A DNA stretch of 64,000 nucleotides from Gilliamella sp. ESL0441 (GCF_019469185.1 NZ_CP048264.1:1736001-1800000); one strand, 5' to 3'. Positions 40,038 through 50,157 are shown, numbered from the stretch's first letter. A program made the numbers and translations. Notes: generated by a model from the letters alone, not told the origin.

Positions 40038-40071
40038 GTACTATTAAACTAGTTCAATGATGTATTGTCAA
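40038..40071 (-). promoter_or_regulatory. trp promoter with TrpR operator
   Basis: Minus-strand -35 is TTGACA (40066-40071), then a 17-nt spacer, then -10 TTTAAT (40043-40048). The 18-nt sequence GAACTAGTTTAATAGTAC (40038-40055) covers the -10 and matches the E. coli trp operator at 16 of 18 positions, with the two differences at the centre. TrpR-tryptophan would block initiation. The predicted start is about 25 nt before the trpL ATG. Confidence 0.88.
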
Positions 40072-40204
40072 TAGATTAATTTTAATTCAATACTGATAAC
40101 TTTTTCAAAGTTGATTTGTTCATAATAATTACTAGTCAAACTAAGAAATTAACTTTAAAATAGACCAGAAATTTAATCATTTTATTTATAAGGAATTTTT
40201 GGAT

Positions 40205-41125
40205 ATGCCTATTTTTTACATCGTTATTGGTGTTATTGTGTTACTTGCTTTAGTCACGGTATTAAAAGCGATAACTATTGTTCCGCAAGGTTTTCAATAT
40301 ACTATTGAGCGTTTTGGTAAATATACCCATACTCTTGAACCAGGATTAAATATTATTATTCCGTTTATGGATGGTGTAGGCCGAAAAATTAATATGATGG
40401 AACAAGTTCTTGATATTCCTTCACAAGAAGTTATTTCAAAAGATAATGCGAATGTGCAAATTGATGCAGTTTGTTTTATCCAAGTACAAGATGCAGCAAG
40501 AGCCGCTTATCAAGTCAATCAATTAGAACGTGCGGTGATTAACTTAATGATGACCAATATCCGTACTGTACTTGGTAGTATGGAACTTGATGAAATGTTA
40601 TCACAACGTGATCATATTAACTCTAAATTATTAAGTATTGTTGATGATGCAACCAATCCTTGGGGAATTAAAATTACCCGTATTGAAATTCGAGATGTTC
40701 GTCCACCAGCAGAATTAATTGCAGCGATGAATGCCCAAATGAAAGCTGAACGTAATAAACGTGCTGAAATTCTTGAAGCAGAAGGTATTCGTCAAGCAGC
40801 AATTTTACGTTCAGAAGGTGAAAAACAATCTGAAATTCTTAAAGCTGAAGGTGAAAGACAAGCCGCATTCTTACAAGCTGAAGCACGTGAACGTGCAGCT
40901 GAAGCCGAAGCAAGAGCAACTCAAATGGTTTCTGAAGCTATTGCCGCCGGTAATATCAATGCAATTAATTATTTTGTTGCGCAAAAATATACCGAAGCGC
41001 TTCAAGAAATTGGTTCTGCTAAAAATAGCAAAGTGATTATGATGCCGTTAGATGCTTCAAATCTAATGGGTAGTATTGGCGGTATTGCTGAATTAATCAA
41101 AGAATCAAAAACTAACTCAAAATAA
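40205..41125 (+). CDS. qmcA: SPFH/band-7 membrane protein QmcA
   Basis: The 306-residue prohibitin-like protein has an N-terminal membrane helix (about 3-22), the SPFH domain ([29 protein letters not shown], then [11 protein letters not shown]), and a long Ala/Glu-rich coiled coil with short repeats (about 185-255). QmcA-type proteins form large membrane rings linked to quality control with FtsH. The start ATG at 40205 is preferred over an in-frame TTG at 40199, although AAGGA lies closer to the TTG. It is followed by an NfeD-family gene, the usual partner. Confidence 0.93.
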   Translation: MPIFYIVIGVIVLLALVTVLKAITIVPQGFQYTIERFGKYTHTLEPGLNIIIPFMDGVGRKINMMEQVLDIPSQEVISKDNANVQIDAVCFIQVQDAARAAYQVNQLERAVINLMMTNIRTVLGSMELDEMLSQRDHINSKLLSIVDDATNPWGIKITRIEIRDVRPPAELIAAMNAQMKAERNKRAEILEAEGIRQAAILRSEGEKQSEILKAEGERQAAFLQAEARERAAEAEARATQMVSEAIAAGNINAINYFVAQKYTEALQEIGSAKNSKVIMMPLDASNLMGSIGGIAELIKESKTNSK

Positions 41126-41138
41126 TTTGTTTAATATT

Positions 41139-41185
41139 AATGCCTCTATTTTAGCTATAATGATTAATGCTAATTTAGAGGCATT
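41139..41185 (+). other. Hairpin between qmcA and the NfeD gene
   Basis: Arms AATGCCTCTA (41139-41148) and TAGAGGCATT (41176-41185), with an inner TTAGC/GCTAA helix, give some 15 pairs interrupted by a 2x2 mismatch. The following U-tract is weak, so it may be a leaky terminator or a stability element. Confidence 0.5.
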
Positions 41186-41218
41186 GTTCTAATATTTATT
41201 TAGATGGAAGGAAAAACG

Positions 41219-41683
41219 ATGGCTGATAATTTTACAGTTATTTATTACTATCCTCATTGGATCTTTATCGCACTCGGCGGTATTTTGCTTATAGCTGAGT
41301 TACTCGGTACTGGAGGATATTTGCTTTGGAGTGGAATTGCAGCCATTTCTGTAGGACTCATTGCTTGGTTCATACCTTTTTTGTCCTGGCCAATTTTATG
41401 GATATTATTTTCAATTTTAACGCTGGTCTCTGCTTACCTTTGGTATGTATGGCTTAAAAGCAAAGGAAAACATCTTTCAAAAAAAGGCGAGCTCAATCAA
41501 CCCCAACACGATCTTATTGGTATCAAAACAGTCGTCACAGATGCAATTGTTAATGGTTCTGGTCGAGTTAAAATAAAGGATGGTACATGGTCAGCAAGAT
41601 GTAACAAAGATTTGTCTGTAGGTCAATCGGTTGTTGTTACTTCTGTCGATGGAATAATTTTAAATGTTGAACCTGTTATTTAA
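41219..41683 (+). CDS. NfeD-family membrane protein (YbbK type)
   Basis: The 154-residue protein has three closely spaced hydrophobic segments in its first 85 residues (WIFIALGGILLIAEL, LLWSGIAAISVGLIAWFIPF, ILWILFSILTLVSAYLWYVW). A C-terminal OB-fold follows (GIKTVVTDAIVNGSGRVKIKDGTWSARC, then GQSVVVTSVDGIILNVEPV). NfeD proteins are encoded with SPFH proteins and probably bind them. The ATG at 41219 has GGAAGGAAAAACG in front; an ATG five codons upstream is less likely. It ends ahead of a strong terminator. Confidence 0.92.
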   Translation: MADNFTVIYYYPHWIFIALGGILLIAELLGTGGYLLWSGIAAISVGLIAWFIPFLSWPILWILFSILTLVSAYLWYVWLKSKGKHLSKKGELNQPQHDLIGIKTVVTDAIVNGSGRVKIKDGTWSARCNKDLSVGQSVVVTSVDGIILNVEPVI

Positions 41684-41819
41684 TAATATTTAGTGTAAGA
41701 AAATAGAATTCTTCAATGGAATGTGACAATAAAATGCACCAAAATTTATGTAATCTTTATTGTGTAACAAAGCAGTATCATTGATTCGATACTATTAATC
41801 TTAAGATTTATTTATCCTA

Positions 41820-41850
41820 TTAGCCAATAATGATTATTGGCTAATTTTTT
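41820..41850 (+). terminator. Terminator of the qmcA-nfeD unit
   Basis: A perfect 11-bp stem TTAGCCAATAA/TTATTGGCTAA with a 3-nt loop is followed by TTTTTT on plus. It lies 137 nt after the nfeD stop. Confidence 0.88.
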
Positions 41851-42029
41851 AGTTAATAAACCTTTATTATTTGTCATAACAATCAAGATAAATTGTTCAC
41901 CTTCGTTTTACTTATTAATGTGGCTTGCTTTTAAATTGAAAATTACATATAGAGAGTTATGCCGACAACGCTAAATTTCTTAATTTAACACGTTTTATTT
42001 AGGATATTGGAAACATTTTTTTCATTGCA
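41851..42029. other. Intergenic stretch without recognised content
   Basis: About 180 bp of A/T-rich sequence lies between two convergent terminators. Only very short ORFs without ribosome sites occur, and no RNA fold or repeat was recognised. Confidence 0.5.
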
Positions 42030-42068
42030 AAAATAGAAAAGCTCAACAATGTCAGATTGTTGAGCTTT
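42030..42068 (-). terminator. Terminator of btsT
   Basis: A perfect 13-bp stem (42038-42050 with 42056-42068), 5-nt loop, reads on minus into a T-rich tail. It ends the btsT transcript about 65 nt after the stop codon. Confidence 0.88.
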
Positions 42069-42132
42069 AACTAAAATAATTGGAGTTTACTGTCGGGAGG
42101 CAATATCACTATGACATCCCGATTCAGACCAA

Positions 42133-44283
42133 TTAATGTGACATTGATGTTTTAACACCACCTTCTGGTATAGGAACATAAGCTGTTTCTTTATCTGTTC
42201 TTTGTTTATTGTTGCGAACTTTAAGCGCAGTTTTAATACCAAAGAAGATAATCGTGTATACCACAAGTAAGAATAATATACTTAATCCTGCATTCGTATA
42301 ATTATTAATAATAATATGATGCATATTGTCAACTTGTTGAGCCGTTAACGTATTACCACCTTCAGCAATTTGACGTTTATATTCTTTAGCTAAATAGAAG
42401 AAACCTTCTAATTGCGGATTATCGCTAAATAATTTCAAACCTAATGCCCAAGTTGTACAGATTAGTAACCAAATAGCTGGAATGATCGTGACCCAAATGT
42501 ATTGTGCTCGTTTCATTTTAATCAATACCACGGTTGCTAAAATTAGCGCGACAGCAGCTAGCATTTGATTGGATATTCCGAATAATGGCCATAAGCTCTT
42601 CACACCGCCTAATGGGTCAACAACGCCTTGATAGAGCAGATATCCCCATAATCCCACACATCCCAGCGTACCAATGAAGCCAGCAACAAGTGAGTCCGTT
42701 TTTTTCAAGAACGGTACAAAATTACCTAATAAATCTTGTAACATAAATCGACCTGAGCGAGTTCCTGCATCAAGCGCCGTTAAAATAAATAAAGCTTCAA
42801 ACAAAATACCAAAGTGATACCAAAAGCCCATATTCTCACCCGGTAAGATTTGGTTAAAGACATAAGCAATACCTACGGCTAATGTTGGTGCTCCACCGGC
42901 ACGATTCAAGACAGACGGTTCACCAATATCTTTTGCTGTTTGTAAAATTTGTTCTGGCGAAATCACAAAGCCCCAAGAACTAACCGTTGCAGCCGCATGA
43001 ATCGTCACATCTTTTAACTGTGCCATTATCATTGGTGCATCATCAGTCCCCAATTTGTGCAAATCAGGCATTGTAATCCCTAATCCTGCAGGTGGAGTAT
43101 TCATAGCAAAATAGAGACCAGGTTCGATAATTGAAGCTGCGACTAATGCCATTATGGCAACAAACGATTCCATCAACATTGCACCATATCCAATGAAGCG
43201 TGCATCATTTTCATTAGCCAGTAATTTTGGCGTAGTACCAGATGAAATGAGCGCATGGAATCCAGAAACCGCACCACAAGCTATTGTAATGAATAAAAAT
43301 GGAAATAATGAACCTTTCCAAACTGGGCCGGTACCATCAACATATTGAGTTACATCAGGCATTTTTAAGTCAGGATTTAAAATGACTATCCCAATTGCTA
43401 AACCAACAATAACCCCAATTTTTAAGAAAGTTGCTAGATAATCTCGTGGTGCCAAAATTAGCCATACGGGTAACATCGCAGAAATTAAAGCATAGCCAAC
43501 CAGCACATAGGTAATAGTTGTTGCTTTGAAGGTCAACGCAGGTCCCCAATAAGGATCGTGAGCAATAACGCCCCCAAACCAAATAGATAATATGAGCAAT
43601 ACAATACCGATGACTGATATTTCAAGAACTCGTCCAGGTCTTAAAAATCGCATATAGATTCCCATAAATAAAGCTATTGGCACAGTTGAACAAACCGTGA
43701 AAACACCCCAAGGACTTTCTGCTAAAGCTTTAACAACAATTAAAGCTAATACCGCTAAAATAATTAGCATGATCAAGAAACAACCAAACAAGGCAATAGC
43801 ACCAGGAATTGGCCCCATCTCGCTTTTAATCATTTCACCTAAAGAAGAACCATTACGGCGAGATGATAAGAAAAGCACCATAAAATCCTGTACTGCACCG
43901 GCAAAGACAACACCAGCAAGTAACCAAAGTGTTCCTGGTAAATAACCGACTTGAGCAGCCAAAACAGGCCCCACTAATGGACCCGCACCAGCAATTGCAG
44001 CAAAATGGTGACCAAACAAAACATATTTATTGGTTGGAACATAATTCAAACCATCATTGTTTATCACTGCCGGAGTTGCTCGAGTCGGGTCTAATTTCAT
44101 CACTTTGTTGGCGATATAAAGACTATAATATCGATAAGCAACCAAATAAACCGATACCGCAGCAGCAATAATCCATAACGCACTGATATGTTCACCTCGT
44201 CGTAGTGCAATAACAGCTAAACAACATGCACCAACAAAAGCGAGAATGACCCAAGGAATATGCTTTAATATTTTATTATTCAT
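42133..44283 (-). CDS. btsT: Pyruvate:H+ symporter BtsT (CstA family)
   Basis: The 716-residue polytopic protein has some 18 membrane helices and CstA-family signatures: KHIPWVILAFVGACCLAV, FGHHFAAIAGAGPLVGPVLAAQ, GAVQDFMVLFLSSRRNG, SGFHALISSGTTPK and ALDAGTRSGRFMLQDLLG. The length equals that of E. coli BtsT (YjiY, 716) rather than CstA (701), and the C-terminus TAYVPIPEGGVK matches the BtsT form. The neighbouring btsS-btsR pair is its known controller in E. coli. It takes up pyruvate when overflow metabolites are scarce. Confidence 0.95.
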   Translation of the reverse strand: MNNKILKHIPWVILAFVGACCLAVIALRRGEHISALWIIAAAVSVYLVAYRYYSLYIANKVMKLDPTRATPAVINNDGLNYVPTNKYVLFGHHFAAIAGAGPLVGPVLAAQVGYLPGTLWLLAGVVFAGAVQDFMVLFLSSRRNGSSLGEMIKSEMGPIPGAIALFGCFLIMLIILAVLALIVVKALAESPWGVFTVCSTVPIALFMGIYMRFLRPGRVLEISVIGIVLLILSIWFGGVIAHDPYWGPALTFKATTITYVLVGYALISAMLPVWLILAPRDYLATFLKIGVIVGLAIGIVILNPDLKMPDVTQYVDGTGPVWKGSLFPFLFITIACGAVSGFHALISSGTTPKLLANENDARFIGYGAMLMESFVAIMALVAASIIEPGLYFAMNTPPAGLGITMPDLHKLGTDDAPMIMAQLKDVTIHAAATVSSWGFVISPEQILQTAKDIGEPSVLNRAGGAPTLAVGIAYVFNQILPGENMGFWYHFGILFEALFILTALDAGTRSGRFMLQDLLGNFVPFLKKTDSLVAGFIGTLGCVGLWGYLLYQGVVDPLGGVKSLWPLFGISNQMLAAVALILATVVLIKMKRAQYIWVTIIPAIWLLICTTWALGLKLFSDNPQLEGFFYLAKEYKRQIAEGGNTLTAQQVDNMHHIIINNYTNAGLSILFLLVVYTIIFFGIKTALKVRNNKQRTDKETAYVPIPEGGVKTSMSH

Positions 44284-44560
44284 AATGATTCTCTTTATGG
44301 GTTTTAAGATTAAAGAATATTATACTTAAGACCTTTACAGTCCAGTTTTGCTTGCTATTTCGATAAATACAAATAATATAAACTTGTTAATAAATTAAAC
44401 TTTTAAAAACAAGTATTCACCATCATTTTCAGCTATTCCTGATATCTTGTTATGGTTTTAAGTATAAGTTTCGACACTTTACTTTTACTTTCGAGGCTAT
44501 GATAAATTTTTACTAAAACGAATAATACAACCAATTGAGTTATAGGTTCAATGGCAATAA

Positions 44561-44589
44561 TGAGTGGTCTAAAACCGTCGTTAAACGGT
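44561..44589 (-). promoter_or_regulatory. Tandem BtsR-binding box upstream of btsT
   Basis: On the minus strand ACCGTTTA (44582-44589) and ACCACTCA (44561-44568) are separated by exactly 13 nt. The E. coli BtsR (YehT) site is described as ACC[GA]CT[CT]A-N13-ACC[GA]CT[CT]A. The second half matches fully and the first at 7 of 8 positions. It lies between btsR and btsT, about 280 bp before the btsT ATG. A TATTAT at 44522-44527 could be the -10 of an activated promoter. I saw nothing else clear in this 337-bp gap. Confidence 0.75.
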
Positions 44590-44620
44590 CATTTATTTTT
44601 ACAAAAAATACAATTGGCAC

Positions 44621-45331
44621 TTATAGCCCTAATAATTCTTTGAGAGATTTAAGATAACGGCGACTTACAGGAACAGAGACATCATTTATTAATATAATAT
44701 TTACACCCGTTGACTCATTAAACCGAATCTCTTTCAATTTTTTTAAATTTACCAGATACTGTCTGTGACAACGAATTAGTGGTGTTTTATCTTCTAAAGT
44801 TTTTAATGTTAATTCCGTAAAATATTCCACATTATTCTGATTAAATACATAAATTCCGCTTACTTTCGAAGAGACATAAAATACATCATTCAAATTAAGT
44901 AGATAAATGCGATTATGACCAATACAGGGAATATATTTTAAATTCTGTTCAATTTGATTAATTGGATTCGATAAGCAGCGATGATGTAAACGACTAAGCG
45001 TTTTACTTAGTCTCTGTTTATCTACTGGTTTTAATAAATAATCAAAAGCTTGTTCTTCAAAAGCTTTGACGGCAAATTCGCTATAGGCTGTTAAAAAAAC
45101 AATACTTGGCATGGTATCAGGATCAAGCATAGATAACATCTCAAACCCATTAATCTTAGGCATTTGAATATCCAAAAAAACCACATCGGGTTCTAAGCGA
45201 TGAATTTCGCGGATTGCTTCCATTGCATTACTACACTCTGCAACGACATTTATTTCAGAATCATTTTCAAGTAAGCAACGTAGATTTTCACGCGCAAGAA
45301 GTTCATCATCAACGATAATTACATTTAACAT
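44621..45331 (-). CDS. btsR: LytTR-type response regulator BtsR (YehT)
   Basis: The 236-residue regulator has a receiver domain with the phosphoacceptor Asp in [14 protein letters not shown], Thr in [14 protein letters not shown], and Lys in [14 protein letters not shown]-terminal LytTR DNA-binding domain (about 135-236) has [18 protein letters not shown] and [15 protein letters not shown]. It activates btsT in response to extracellular pyruvate sensed by BtsS. Its start overlaps btsS by 7 bp. The tandem box at 44561-44589 is a likely target. Confidence 0.94.
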   Translation of the reverse strand: MLNVIIVDDELLARENLRCLLENDSEINVVAECSNAMEAIREIHRLEPDVVFLDIQMPKINGFEMLSMLDPDTMPSIVFLTAYSEFAVKAFEEQAFDYLLKPVDKQRLSKTLSRLHHRCLSNPINQIEQNLKYIPCIGHNRIYLLNLNDVFYVSSKVSGIYVFNQNNVEYFTELTLKTLEDKTPLIRCHRQYLVNLKKLKEIRFNESTGVNIILINDVSVPVSRRYLKSLKELLGL

Positions 45332-47025
45332 TCAATATTTGCATCCTCTTGCAATGGCAATGACAAAGTAACTTTTGTATATTCATCTGGTTGGCACTGA
45401 ATCTTTATACCATACTTTTCACCATAACGAATATGAATTCTTTTATCGACCAAATTTAGCCCTAACCCTTTGACATCTTTTTTGTCTTCACAATAATTAC
45501 CAGCATTATCGATAACGACTAAAATTAGCGAAAAGTTATGTGTATAAGCCGTTATCGTTACTTTTCCACTACTGATTAATTGTGATGTTCCATGTTTAAT
45601 AGCATTTTCAACAATTGGTTGTAATGTAAAGGCAGGTAATTGTGCATGTTCTAAATCAGGTGGAATATTAATTTCAATAGAGAGTTGATCCATAAAACGC
45701 ATTTTTTCAATTTGTAAGTAAGCGTTGACATGCTCAATCTCATCTTTAAGGGTAACGATTTCATTTGTTCTTTTAAGATTTTTTCGAAAGAATGTAGATA
45801 AATTTTGTACCAGTTGAGAAGCTTGATCTTTATCTCGTCGAATAACCGCTAGAAGCGTGTTTAATGCATTAAACAAAAAGTGAGGATTTACTTGAGCATG
45901 TAATAGCTTAATTTCTGTTTTGGATAATAATTGTTTGTAATGCTCATTTTGACCAGCCAATATTTGCGCTGACAATAAACTGGCTATTCCTTCACCAAGT
46001 GTTCGATTGATTGAACTAAATAAGGTATTTTTTGCTTCGTACAATTTAATTGTACCCACTACCGTATTATTTTCTCCACGTAGTGGTATAACAAGGGTAG
46101 ATCCTAAACGACAAGATTTATTGATTGAACATTGATAAGGTAAATGAGCACCATCAAGGTATTGAACCTCATTTTTTTCAATTGCTTCTAATGTATTATG
46201 GGAAGTGATAGGAGTACCTGGTAAATGATGATCATCACCAATACCAATAAAAGCTAATATCTTTTCACGATCGGTGATAGAAACCGCACCTATATCCAAT
46301 TCTTTGTAAATAATTTCGGCAACCTTGGTACTATTTTCTTGATTGAAACCGTCTCGCAATAAACCTTCTGTACTGACAGCAATTTGTAAAGCTTTAGCGG
46401 AAAAAGCTGAAGTATAGCGTTCAAAAATCGCTCGTCTATCCAACAGAATTCGCATAAACATCGCCGAACCGATGCTATTTGCCACAATCATAGGGGCAGC
46501 TATACTTTGAACAGCATGTAAAACTGTTTCGAAAGGTCGTGAAATTAACAACACTAAAATCATTTCAAGAGACTCAACTAATAGTCCTAAAACACCAACT
46601 AAAAGAGGATTATAAATGAGATCTACACGACCTTTTTTCATTAATACATAATGAAGAAATCCACTAATTAAACCAATTAAAATGGTGGATAACATACAAC
46701 TTTCAGCAGTTATTCCACCTAATGTATAGCGATGAATCCCTCCAGTCACCCCGACTAAAAATCCGACCATAGGGCCACCAAGAAGCCCTCCTAAAATCGC
46801 ACCAATAGCACGGGTATTTGCTATAGTATCTTCAATATGAAGTCCAAAATAGCTACCCATAATACAAAACAGAGAGAAGATAAAATAACACACTAATTTA
46901 TGCGGCAAATGTACAGTGACTTGCATAAGAGGAATAACAATAGGCGTTTTACTTAGTAAATATGCAATCACTAAATAAACACACATTTGTTGTAAAAGTT
47001 GTAGAATCAAATCAAATTCAAGCAT
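45325..47025 (-). CDS. btsS: LytS-family pyruvate-sensing histidine kinase BtsS (YehU)
   Basis: The 566-residue kinase has an N-terminal 5TM-LYT membrane region (about 1-200, with [30 protein letters not shown]), a GAF-like segment (about 225-345), the H-box with phosphoacceptor His in [25 protein letters not shown], and an ATPase domain ([24 protein letters not shown]). The length is like E. coli BtsS (561). It phosphorylates BtsR, encoded directly downstream with a 7-bp overlap. The two genes plus btsT form a sensing and uptake module. Confidence 0.93.
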   Translation of the reverse strand: MLEFDLILQLLQQMCVYLVIAYLLSKTPIVIPLMQVTVHLPHKLVCYFIFSLFCIMGSYFGLHIEDTIANTRAIGAILGGLLGGPMVGFLVGVTGGIHRYTLGGITAESCMLSTILIGLISGFLHYVLMKKGRVDLIYNPLLVGVLGLLVESLEMILVLLISRPFETVLHAVQSIAAPMIVANSIGSAMFMRILLDRRAIFERYTSAFSAKALQIAVSTEGLLRDGFNQENSTKVAEIIYKELDIGAVSITDREKILAFIGIGDDHHLPGTPITSHNTLEAIEKNEVQYLDGAHLPYQCSINKSCRLGSTLVIPLRGENNTVVGTIKLYEAKNTLFSSINRTLGEGIASLLSAQILAGQNEHYKQLLSKTEIKLLHAQVNPHFLFNALNTLLAVIRRDKDQASQLVQNLSTFFRKNLKRTNEIVTLKDEIEHVNAYLQIEKMRFMDQLSIEINIPPDLEHAQLPAFTLQPIVENAIKHGTSQLISSGKVTITAYTHNFSLILVVIDNAGNYCEDKKDVKGLGLNLVDKRIHIRYGEKYGIKIQCQPDEYTKVTLSLPLQEDANIEC

Positions 47026-47083
47026 AAATCAAATCGCTAAAACAATTCACACATAATAAAGGGCGATGGATTGATAAAGTAGT

Positions 47084-49378
47084 TTAATTGTCAAGTAATG
47101 TAAAAGTTTGGACATTTTTTGTCGTTGAATCAAAACCAACAAACACGTTAAACTTACCTGGTTCAGCGACAAATTGCATTTTATCATTCCAAAACTTCAA
47201 CATTTCAGGCGTTATGACAAATTTCACTTCTGCTTTTTCACGTGATTTTAACGTTACTTTTTCAAAACCCTTTAATTCTTTTACTGGTCTACTTACCGAA
47301 GCGGTAATATCTTGTAGATATAGTTGCACAATTTGTGTTCCTTCTCTATCTCCCGTATTCTCAACAATAGCAGTGACAGTTAAGTTACCATCTTGTTTCA
47401 TTTCATTTGTCGATAACACAAAATTTATCGAAAAATCAGTATAATTTAAGCCATAACCGAAAGGAAATAATGGCTCATTTGGGCTATCAAAATAGGAGGT
47501 GGTATATTTACCCATGTTTATCGTTCCTCTCGGACGCCCTGTATTTAAATGGCTATAATAAACTGGTATTTGACCAACATTTCTTGGAAATGACATAGGT
47601 AGTTTTCCTGATGGGTTGTAATCACCGAATAAAACATCAGCTATTGCATTTCCACCTTCGGTTCCTAAAAACCACGTTTCAAGCATTGCATCTGCCTGTT
47701 GGAATTCATCAACTAATGTTAAAGGACGTCCATTCATTAATGCAATAACAAGCGGTTTACCCGTTGCTTTTAGTGCAGTAAGCAACCTTTTTTGGCTAGC
47801 AGCGAGCGATAAATCTGTTCGACTTGAAGATTCATGTGCCATTCCTTGAGCTTCACCAACAAATGCGACAATAACATCTGCATTTTTAGCTGATTCAATT
47901 GCTTCATCAAGCATCACATTAACCGGTCTTGAATCAAATTTTGTTGCAACATCATACAGATTTAAAAAATTAAACAATTCAGGGTCATCAGAAAGATTTG
48001 CCCCAAATGCATAACTGATGGCTTTTGGATCGTTGACGGCAAGTTTAATTCCTTCTAAAGGAGTCACCGCTAAATTGGCTCGACCAGCCGCCGACCAACT
48101 ACCCAAGATATCCCGTTTTGAATCTGCAAGAGGCCCAATTACAGCTATTTTTTGATTTTTAGATAAAGGTAAAAGATTGTGCTCATTTTTTAATAGAACG
48201 ATACTACGACGAGCAACATCTCTCGCATCTTCTCGATGCAAACGATTGTCAGCAAACATGGTTTCAATATCTAAATTTGGATCTAAATTACGATGAGCGT
48301 TTTTAAACAATCCCATATCATATTTGAGTTCCAAAACATGACGACAAGCATTGTTAATTTCATCTTCACTCAGCAAGCCTTGTTCGACAAGTTCAGGAAT
48401 GAACTGGAGAAAAAACTCGTCATTCATACTCACATCAATACCAGCTTTGATTGCGACTCGAACAGCATCTTTGGCATCGCTGGCAACACCATGATTAATG
48501 AGTTCCCGAATTGCACCATGGTCGCTAATAACAACCCCATTAAAATGCCATTGATTACGCAAAACATCAGTCAAAAGCCAATGATTAGCTGTTGCAGGAA
48601 TACCATTAACACTAGCCAGAGAAACCATAATTACTCGGCTTCCTGCGTCTATGGCGCTTTTATAAGGAACTAAATATTCTTGAAACATTTTGCGCTCACT
48701 CATATCGGTACTGTTGTATTCTCGACCGCCTTCTACTGCACCATAAAGCGCAAAATGTTTGACCGTTGTTACCAATGATTTTGTGTCTGTTAAGGACTGT
48801 TTTTGCATCTGTTCAACGAATATGCGTCCAGCTTCTGAAGTCAGATAAGGATCTTCACCAAATCCTTCTGACACTCTACCCCATCTAGGATCTCGACTAA
48901 GATCAACCATTGGAGCCCAAGTAATATTCAAGCCATCCGATGTAGCCTCATCAGCTGAGACTTGTGCCACTTTAGCGATCGCCTCTCGATCCCAAGTTGA
49001 TGCTATGCCTAAATTAATCGGAAAAATGGTGCGATGACCATGTATTATATCAAATCCTAATAATAAGGGGATTTTATGCGGCGATTTTAACGCACGATCC
49101 TGCATGTTTGATAAGTCAGGCTCGACAATGGTATTGAAAATTCCACCTATTTCGCCTGCCTCAATTTGGTCTAATACCTTATCTAAACTTAATTCGCCTC
49201 CAACACTAATTAAACGTAGTTGACCAACTTTCTGTTTAATCGTCATTTTTGATAATAATTCATCAATAAAAACTTTTTTAGACTCACTACTATTAATAGC
49301 AAGAATAAAATTAGAGAAAAGCGATAAAGTTAAAAATAAGATTATTTTTTTCATTGTTTTGTTATCAATTTTTTTCAT
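47084..49378 (-). CDS. bglX: Periplasmic beta-glucosidase BglX (GH3)
   Basis: The 764-residue GH3 enzyme has an N-terminal signal peptide (MKKIILFLTLSLFSNFILA after a short n-region), the TIM-barrel with KIPLLLGFDIIHG, the KHF motif in TTVKHFALYGAVEGG, and the nucleophile Asp in GVVISDHGA. The alpha/beta sandwich (GPLADSKRDILGSWSAAG, GEAQGMAHESSSRTDL) and a C-terminal fibronectin-like domain (SVSRPVKELKGFEKV) follow. A TTG at 49417 would extend it without a signal; ATG at 49378 or 49354 is the probable start. It cleaves beta-linked glucose from plant-type or cello-oligosaccharides. Confidence 0.93.
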   Translation of the reverse strand: MKKIDNKTMKKIILFLTLSLFSNFILAINSSESKKVFIDELLSKMTIKQKVGQLRLISVGGELSLDKVLDQIEAGEIGGIFNTIVEPDLSNMQDRALKSPHKIPLLLGFDIIHGHRTIFPINLGIASTWDREAIAKVAQVSADEATSDGLNITWAPMVDLSRDPRWGRVSEGFGEDPYLTSEAGRIFVEQMQKQSLTDTKSLVTTVKHFALYGAVEGGREYNSTDMSERKMFQEYLVPYKSAIDAGSRVIMVSLASVNGIPATANHWLLTDVLRNQWHFNGVVISDHGAIRELINHGVASDAKDAVRVAIKAGIDVSMNDEFFLQFIPELVEQGLLSEDEINNACRHVLELKYDMGLFKNAHRNLDPNLDIETMFADNRLHREDARDVARRSIVLLKNEHNLLPLSKNQKIAVIGPLADSKRDILGSWSAAGRANLAVTPLEGIKLAVNDPKAISYAFGANLSDDPELFNFLNLYDVATKFDSRPVNVMLDEAIESAKNADVIVAFVGEAQGMAHESSSRTDLSLAASQKRLLTALKATGKPLVIALMNGRPLTLVDEFQQADAMLETWFLGTEGGNAIADVLFGDYNPSGKLPMSFPRNVGQIPVYYSHLNTGRPRGTINMGKYTTSYFDSPNEPLFPFGYGLNYTDFSINFVLSTNEMKQDGNLTVTAIVENTGDREGTQIVQLYLQDITASVSRPVKELKGFEKVTLKSREKAEVKFVITPEMLKFWNDKMQFVAEPGKFNVFVGFDSTTKNVQTFTLLDN

Positions 49379-49541
49379 TGTAAAGAATTTTATAAAGATA
49401 GAATAACGTAATAACAAAAAAAAATCTCAATCTTTACTAAATTTGTATTAGTGATATATTTTTTGACGTTTATAAGGAAGAATTAGATTAATGTATTGTA
49501 ATGAATAATTTGAAATTAGCGATAACTTGAGTATTTAATTT

Positions 49542-49566
49542 AACTTGCCGACATTATCGGCAAGTT
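49542..49566 (-). terminator. Hairpin after yajQ
   Basis: A perfect 10-bp stem AACTTGCCGA/TCGGCAAGTT with a 5-nt loop starts 10 nt after the yajQ stop on minus. It is followed by a T/A-rich but not pure U tract. Confidence 0.6.
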
Positions 49567-49575
49567 GACAGACCA

Positions 49576-50067
49576 TTAATCCCTAAAATTGGTAAATTGA
49601 AAAGGTTGACCTAGTTCACCATTTTTAACCAAAGCCATCGTTGATTGTAAATCGTCTCGTGATTTTCCGGTAACACGAACTTGGTCACCCTGAACTTGAG
49701 CTTGAACTTTGATTTTACTGTCTTTGATAAGTTTCACAATTTTTTTGGCTAACTCTTTATCGATACCTTGTTTTAGCTTTACAGTGATACTATAAAGTTT
49801 GCCACTGTGCTCCATTTCTTCAGGAATGTCCAAAGCCCCTCCGTCTATTCCACGCTTAGTAAGCTTATCACGTAGAATATCCAGCAATTGCTGTACTTGA
49901 AATTCAGATTGACTGGTCGCTTTGATTGTTTCATTTTTTTCATCCAATTCGAATGAAGCTTCAACATTTTTAAAATCCCAACGAGTCGTTAATTCACGCG
50001 TTGCATTATCTACACCATTTTTTACTTCTGGCATTTGAATTTCTGACACAATATCAAAAGAAGGCAT
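49576..50067 (-). CDS. yajQ: YajQ-family nucleotide-binding protein
   Basis: The 163-residue protein begins [25 protein letters not shown], followed by TRWDFKN and ending [14 protein letters not shown], the standard YajQ pattern with two ferredoxin-like folds. Members bind nucleotides or RNA, and some bind cyclic di-GMP. It stands between bglX and dapD with its own hairpin downstream. No anomalies were seen. Confidence 0.96.
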   Translation of the reverse strand: MPSFDIVSEIQMPEVKNGVDNATRELTTRWDFKNVEASFELDEKNETIKATSQSEFQVQQLLDILRDKLTKRGIDGGALDIPEEMEHSGKLYSITVKLKQGIDKELAKKIVKLIKDSKIKVQAQVQGDQVRVTGKSRDDLQSTMALVKNGELGQPFQFTNFRD

Positions 50068-50111
50068 AAATTCTCCTCTTCAAATGTTTATAACTTAATT
50101 AGATTGATACG

Positions 50112-50137
50112 CTGCCACTAACAAAAGTTAGCGGCAG
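50112..50137 (-). other. Hairpin between dapD and yajQ
   Basis: An 11-pair stem (50112-50122 with 50127-50137, one G-U pair in the minus-strand RNA) with a TTTT loop lies 20 nt after the dapD stop. There is no U-tract; it is a likely 3'-end or processing hairpin. Confidence 0.5.
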
Positions 50138-50157
50138 ATTAGAAGTGATTAATTGAA

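Noticed and set aside
40127..40144. Possible second TrpR half-site (TTACTAGTCAAACTAAG region)
   Set aside because: Only the ACTAGT half matches the operator; the second half does not, and it lies upstream of the trp -35.
41716..41784. 22-codon Cys-containing ORF after the NfeD gene
   Set aside because: No ribosome site, overlaps no conserved feature, and short enough to be chance in this intergenic sequence.
42111..42155. 14-codon ORF after a GGGAGG on plus, antisense to the btsT end
   Set aside because: Spacing is long, most of it is antisense to btsT, and the GGGAGG is part of a hairpin on the minus transcript.
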